Shown: positions 3,913 through 5,954 of the stretch, one piece after another
Layout: the number at the start of each line of letters is the position of its first letter
Position numbering within the stretch: position 1 is the stretch's first letter
Source of the DNA: Dehalococcoidia bacterium
GTDB taxonomy: Bacteria; Chloroflexota; Dehalococcoidia; Dehalococcoidales; E44-bin46
Assembly: GCA_020343755.1 (NCBI GenBank)
Contig: CP070810.1
Span: 618,701 to 624,654 of the forward strand
Direction: 5' to 3'
DNA: 5,954 bases
The notes under the pieces: model-generated
What the model was told of the DNA's origin: nothing
Databases searched by the model: none
Seen by the model: the letters and a program-made list of their open reading frames with translations, nothing else
Made by a program: the position numbers and the translations under genes

Positions 3913-5954
3913 TCAGCCACGCAGGGTGGCACCAAGCTCACTAGATAACCTATCTAGGATTTGCTGTTGAACCTGGTCAACCTCTTCGTCAGTCAAGGTA
4001 TGGGTTGGGGATTGGAAGGTAATGCTATAGGCAAGGGACTTCTTACCCGGTGGGAGTTGCTCACCGGAATAGACATCAAATATAGTAATCCGTTCCACCA
4101 ATGGAAAGCTTTTAACAATATTCTCTACCCTCTGATGAGTTACTCCAGCATCAACGACTACAGCAATATCCCTGACTATAGTTGGAAATCGTGATATTGG
4201 CTGGAACATTTTATGACCTAAGGTAAAGGGTAAAAGCGCTGTCAGGTTGATTTCAAAAAGATAGGCAGCCTCAGGGACTTCAAAAGCCTGTAATACTTTA
4301 GGGTGTAGCTCACCGACAACGCCCAATTGGTTACCGGCGATAACTATAGCCGCCTGCTTAACCGGGTGTAAGCTTTCGTCCTTACTCCCTTCAAAGTTGG
4401 CTTCTATGTCCAGATGGGCGAGTAAGCCTTCGACCACCCCCTTAGTATCGTAGAAATCAAGTAAATCATCTCCGCCGTGCCACGATTTATCAAATCTAAA
4501 GCCACTTAGTATGCCACACAGCATTTCGGGCTCACTGGGTAAGTCATTCTGCCGGGGTAAATATATTTTGCCTAGCTCAAAAAGTCTGATACCACCGTCT
4601 TCATATCTCCTATTTGCCGATAGGACAGCTAAAAGGTTAGCTCGTAGGTTAGGGCGAAGATACTCCTGCTCCACAGTCATAGGATTGGCTACGCGAAGAG
4701 GCATAGGTTCAAGAGGGTGAGATTCAGATAGCAGCTTATTTAGCAGTTCCAAACTAGTTAACGAATAGGTTATTACTTCCTGAAAGCCACAACCGATAAG
4801 GCTGTACCTTACTTTCTGCTTAAGGCTAAGAATAGGCTCTGGGTTCTGTCTCGGCACAGGCTGAGCCAGCATAGTCGCTGGAATGTTATCATAGCCAATA
4901 ATACGGGCTACCTCCTCTATAAGGTCAACCGCCTGGTGTATGTCACTTCGCCAGTAAGGAGCCGTAACCCGAACCTCTGAAGCTGAAGCTATGTTACAAT
5001 TAAAGCCCAAGGCAGTCAGCGCTTTCACTATTTGGTCAAGGCTAAACTTAACGCCCAGGAGTTGCTTTACCTGGTCGGTTGATAACGAGATGGACTCAGG
5101 TGCCCGTTTCCCAGGGTAAGCATCAATCAAGCCCTTGGCTACTTTGCCACCAGCTAGCTGCATAATCAACTGGGTAGCCCGTTTAAGAGCTGGTATGGTC
5201 AGCTCAGGAGAAATGCCCCTTTCAAATCGCATGCAGGCTTCGCTGGGTAAACGCAATACCCTACCTGTGTAGTGAATGCTGGGTGGGCTAAAATTAGCCG
5301 ATTCCAGTAGTACTGACGTGGTCTCTTGAGTAACCTCACTATCAGCCCCACCCATTACACCGGCTATAGCCACCGCCTGCTCCTCGTCGGCAATAACCAG
5401 CATATCCTGGGAAAGGAGCCGTTCTATTCCATCCAGAGTAATTATAGTTTCACCCTCAGTCGCCCGGCGCACGATAATTTTTCTGCCTTTAATTTGGTGA
5501 TAATCAAAGGCATGTAGGGGTTGTCCATATTCCAGCATAACATAGTTAGTAATATCTACAATATTATTTATCGGGCGCATGCCACATTTCAGTAACCGTT
5601 GCTGCATCCACCTCGGGGACTCAGCCAGCTTTATCCCGGTGATTAGATTGGCACAATACCTGGGACATAGGTCAGGGTCGGCAATCTCAACTGATATTTG
5701 CTGGGCTATAGGCAATGCTGTTTCTTCATACTCAACTTCGGGAGGATGCAGACCTTGTCCAGTCAGGGCAGTAACCTCCCTAGCTATGCCAACCATACAC
5801 AGGCAATCAGGGCGATTAGGGGTTACATCTATATCAAGAATGGTATCACCTAGATATTTAGCCAGCGGAGTACCAATAGGTGCTTCGGCGGGCAATACTA
5901 TAATCCCTTCGTGACTGTCGGAGATGCCCAGTTCCTTCTCTGAGCAAGCCATAC
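3913..5954 (-). CDS. pheT: Phenylalanyl-tRNA synthetase beta chain (5' end beyond window)
   Basis: PheT is the beta chain of the alpha2-beta2 PheRS that charges tRNA-Phe and edits Tyr-tRNA-Phe. The visible 679 or so residues lack roughly the first 120 of a typical 800-residue chain. The Met at 5952 is internal, because family members carry a Gly-Met-x-Cys-Ser-Glu-Lys-Glu-Leu-Gly stretch here at the end of the N-terminal tRNA-binding (EMAP-like) domain. In fragment numbering: Thr-Pro-Asn-Arg-Pro-Asp-Cys (44-50); B3/B4 editing domain (about 115-262); B5 domain (about 285-358), with the acidic Asp-Leu-Ile-Glu-Glu-Val-Ala-Arg motif (343-350); the catalytic-like core (about 375-565); and the C-terminal FDX-ACB anticodon-binding domain (586-679), opening with Arg-Phe-Pro-Thr. 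The gene is intact to its TGA at 3915-3913. Its usual partner pheS would be expected just upstream, past the right edge. Confidence 0.97.
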   Translation of the reverse strand, partial: MACSEKELGISDSHEGIIVLPAEAPIGTPLAKYLGDTILDIDVTPNRPDCLCMVGIAREVTALTGQGLHPPEVEYEETALPIAQQISVEIADPDLCPRYCANLITGIKLAESPRWMQQRLLKCGMRPINNIVDITNYVMLEYGQPLHAFDYHQIKGRKIIVRRATEGETIITLDGIERLLSQDMLVIADEEQAVAIAGVMGGADSEVTQETTSVLLESANFSPPSIHYTGRVLRLPSEACMRFERGISPELTIPALKRATQLIMQLAGGKVAKGLIDAYPGKRAPESISLSTDQVKQLLGVKFSLDQIVKALTALGFNCNIASASEVRVTAPYWRSDIHQAVDLIEEVARIIGYDNIPATMLAQPVPRQNPEPILSLKQKVRYSLIGCGFQEVITYSLTSLELLNKLLSESHPLEPMPLRVANPMTVEQEYLRPNLRANLLAVLSANRRYEDGGIRLFELGKIYLPRQNDLPSEPEMLCGILSGFRFDKSWHGGDDLLDFYDTKGVVEGLLAHLDIEANFEGSKDESLHPVKQAAIVIAGNQLGVVGELHPKVLQAFEVPEAAYLFEINLTALLPFTLGHKMFQPISRFPTIVRDIAVVVDAGVTHQRVENIVKSFPLVERITIFDVYSGEQLPPGKKSLAYSITFQSPTHTLTDEEVDQVQQQILDRLSSELGATLRG

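Noticed and set aside
3923..3933. AGGGTGGCACC on the plus strand, resembling the T-box antiterminator core
   Set aside because: It lies inside the last codons of pheT on the opposite strand, the consensus does not continue (AAGC rather than GCG), and no plus-strand gene follows. Chance.
5579..5914. Plus-strand frames opposite pheT (for example 5579-5914, 3961-4194, 4511-4720)
   Set aside because: They are antisense to a well-conserved pheT coding sequence, with no recognisable domain and no ribosome site.

Overview
The window is ordinary bacterial chromosomal DNA of medium G+C. Two aminoacyl-tRNA synthetase genes converge on an arsenic methyltransferase gene, and a small tandem array of paralogous membrane-protein genes lies at the left edge. 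Reading frames are long, the standard code fits throughout (TGA works as a stop), and clear Shine-Dalgarno sites precede several genes. The bacterial-type ProRS with its editing insertion and the long bacterial PheT show this is a bacterium. The style of the small Gly/Ala-rich membrane proteins and the gene mix would fit an anaerobic Chloroflexota (Dehalococcoidia-like) lineage, but that placement is a low-confidence inference.

Left part (1-1118, + strand): three successive copies of one gene family. Copy 1 is cut by the window edge (1-249); copies 2 (390-692, 100 aa) and 3 (819-1118, 99 aa) are complete. Each encodes a very hydrophobic protein with about three membrane segments, an Arg-Arg-Arg loop before the last segment and a short charged C-terminus (G-[KR]-[KR]-E-F-A). 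The DNA before copies 2 and 3 is almost identical (325-423 versus 754-852, one mismatch in 99 bp). It carries an inverted repeat sitting on a plausible promoter, then a strong AAGGAGG site. The array is a mosaic: the two ends of the genes match closely in DNA while the middle has diverged.

Centre (1119-2995, + strand): a 152-bp leader with possible long-range pairing, then complete proS (bacterial ProRS, 574 aa).

Right part (2982-5954, - strand): arsM (arsenite S-adenosylmethionine methyltransferase, 276 aa), whose 3' end overlaps the 3' end of proS by 14 bp, and pheT (PheRS beta chain), which lacks its N-terminus because it runs off the right edge. arsM lies 100 bp downstream of pheT on the same strand, but a good sigma70-type promoter with an overlapping dyad lies in that gap, so it can probably be expressed and regulated on its own. 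No arsR, arsB/acr3 or arsC is present in the window.

The synthetases are housekeeping genes. The most interesting material is the tandem membrane-protein array with its duplicated regulatory leader; its function is not evident from sequence. I see no mobile element, CRISPR array, tRNA or rRNA.
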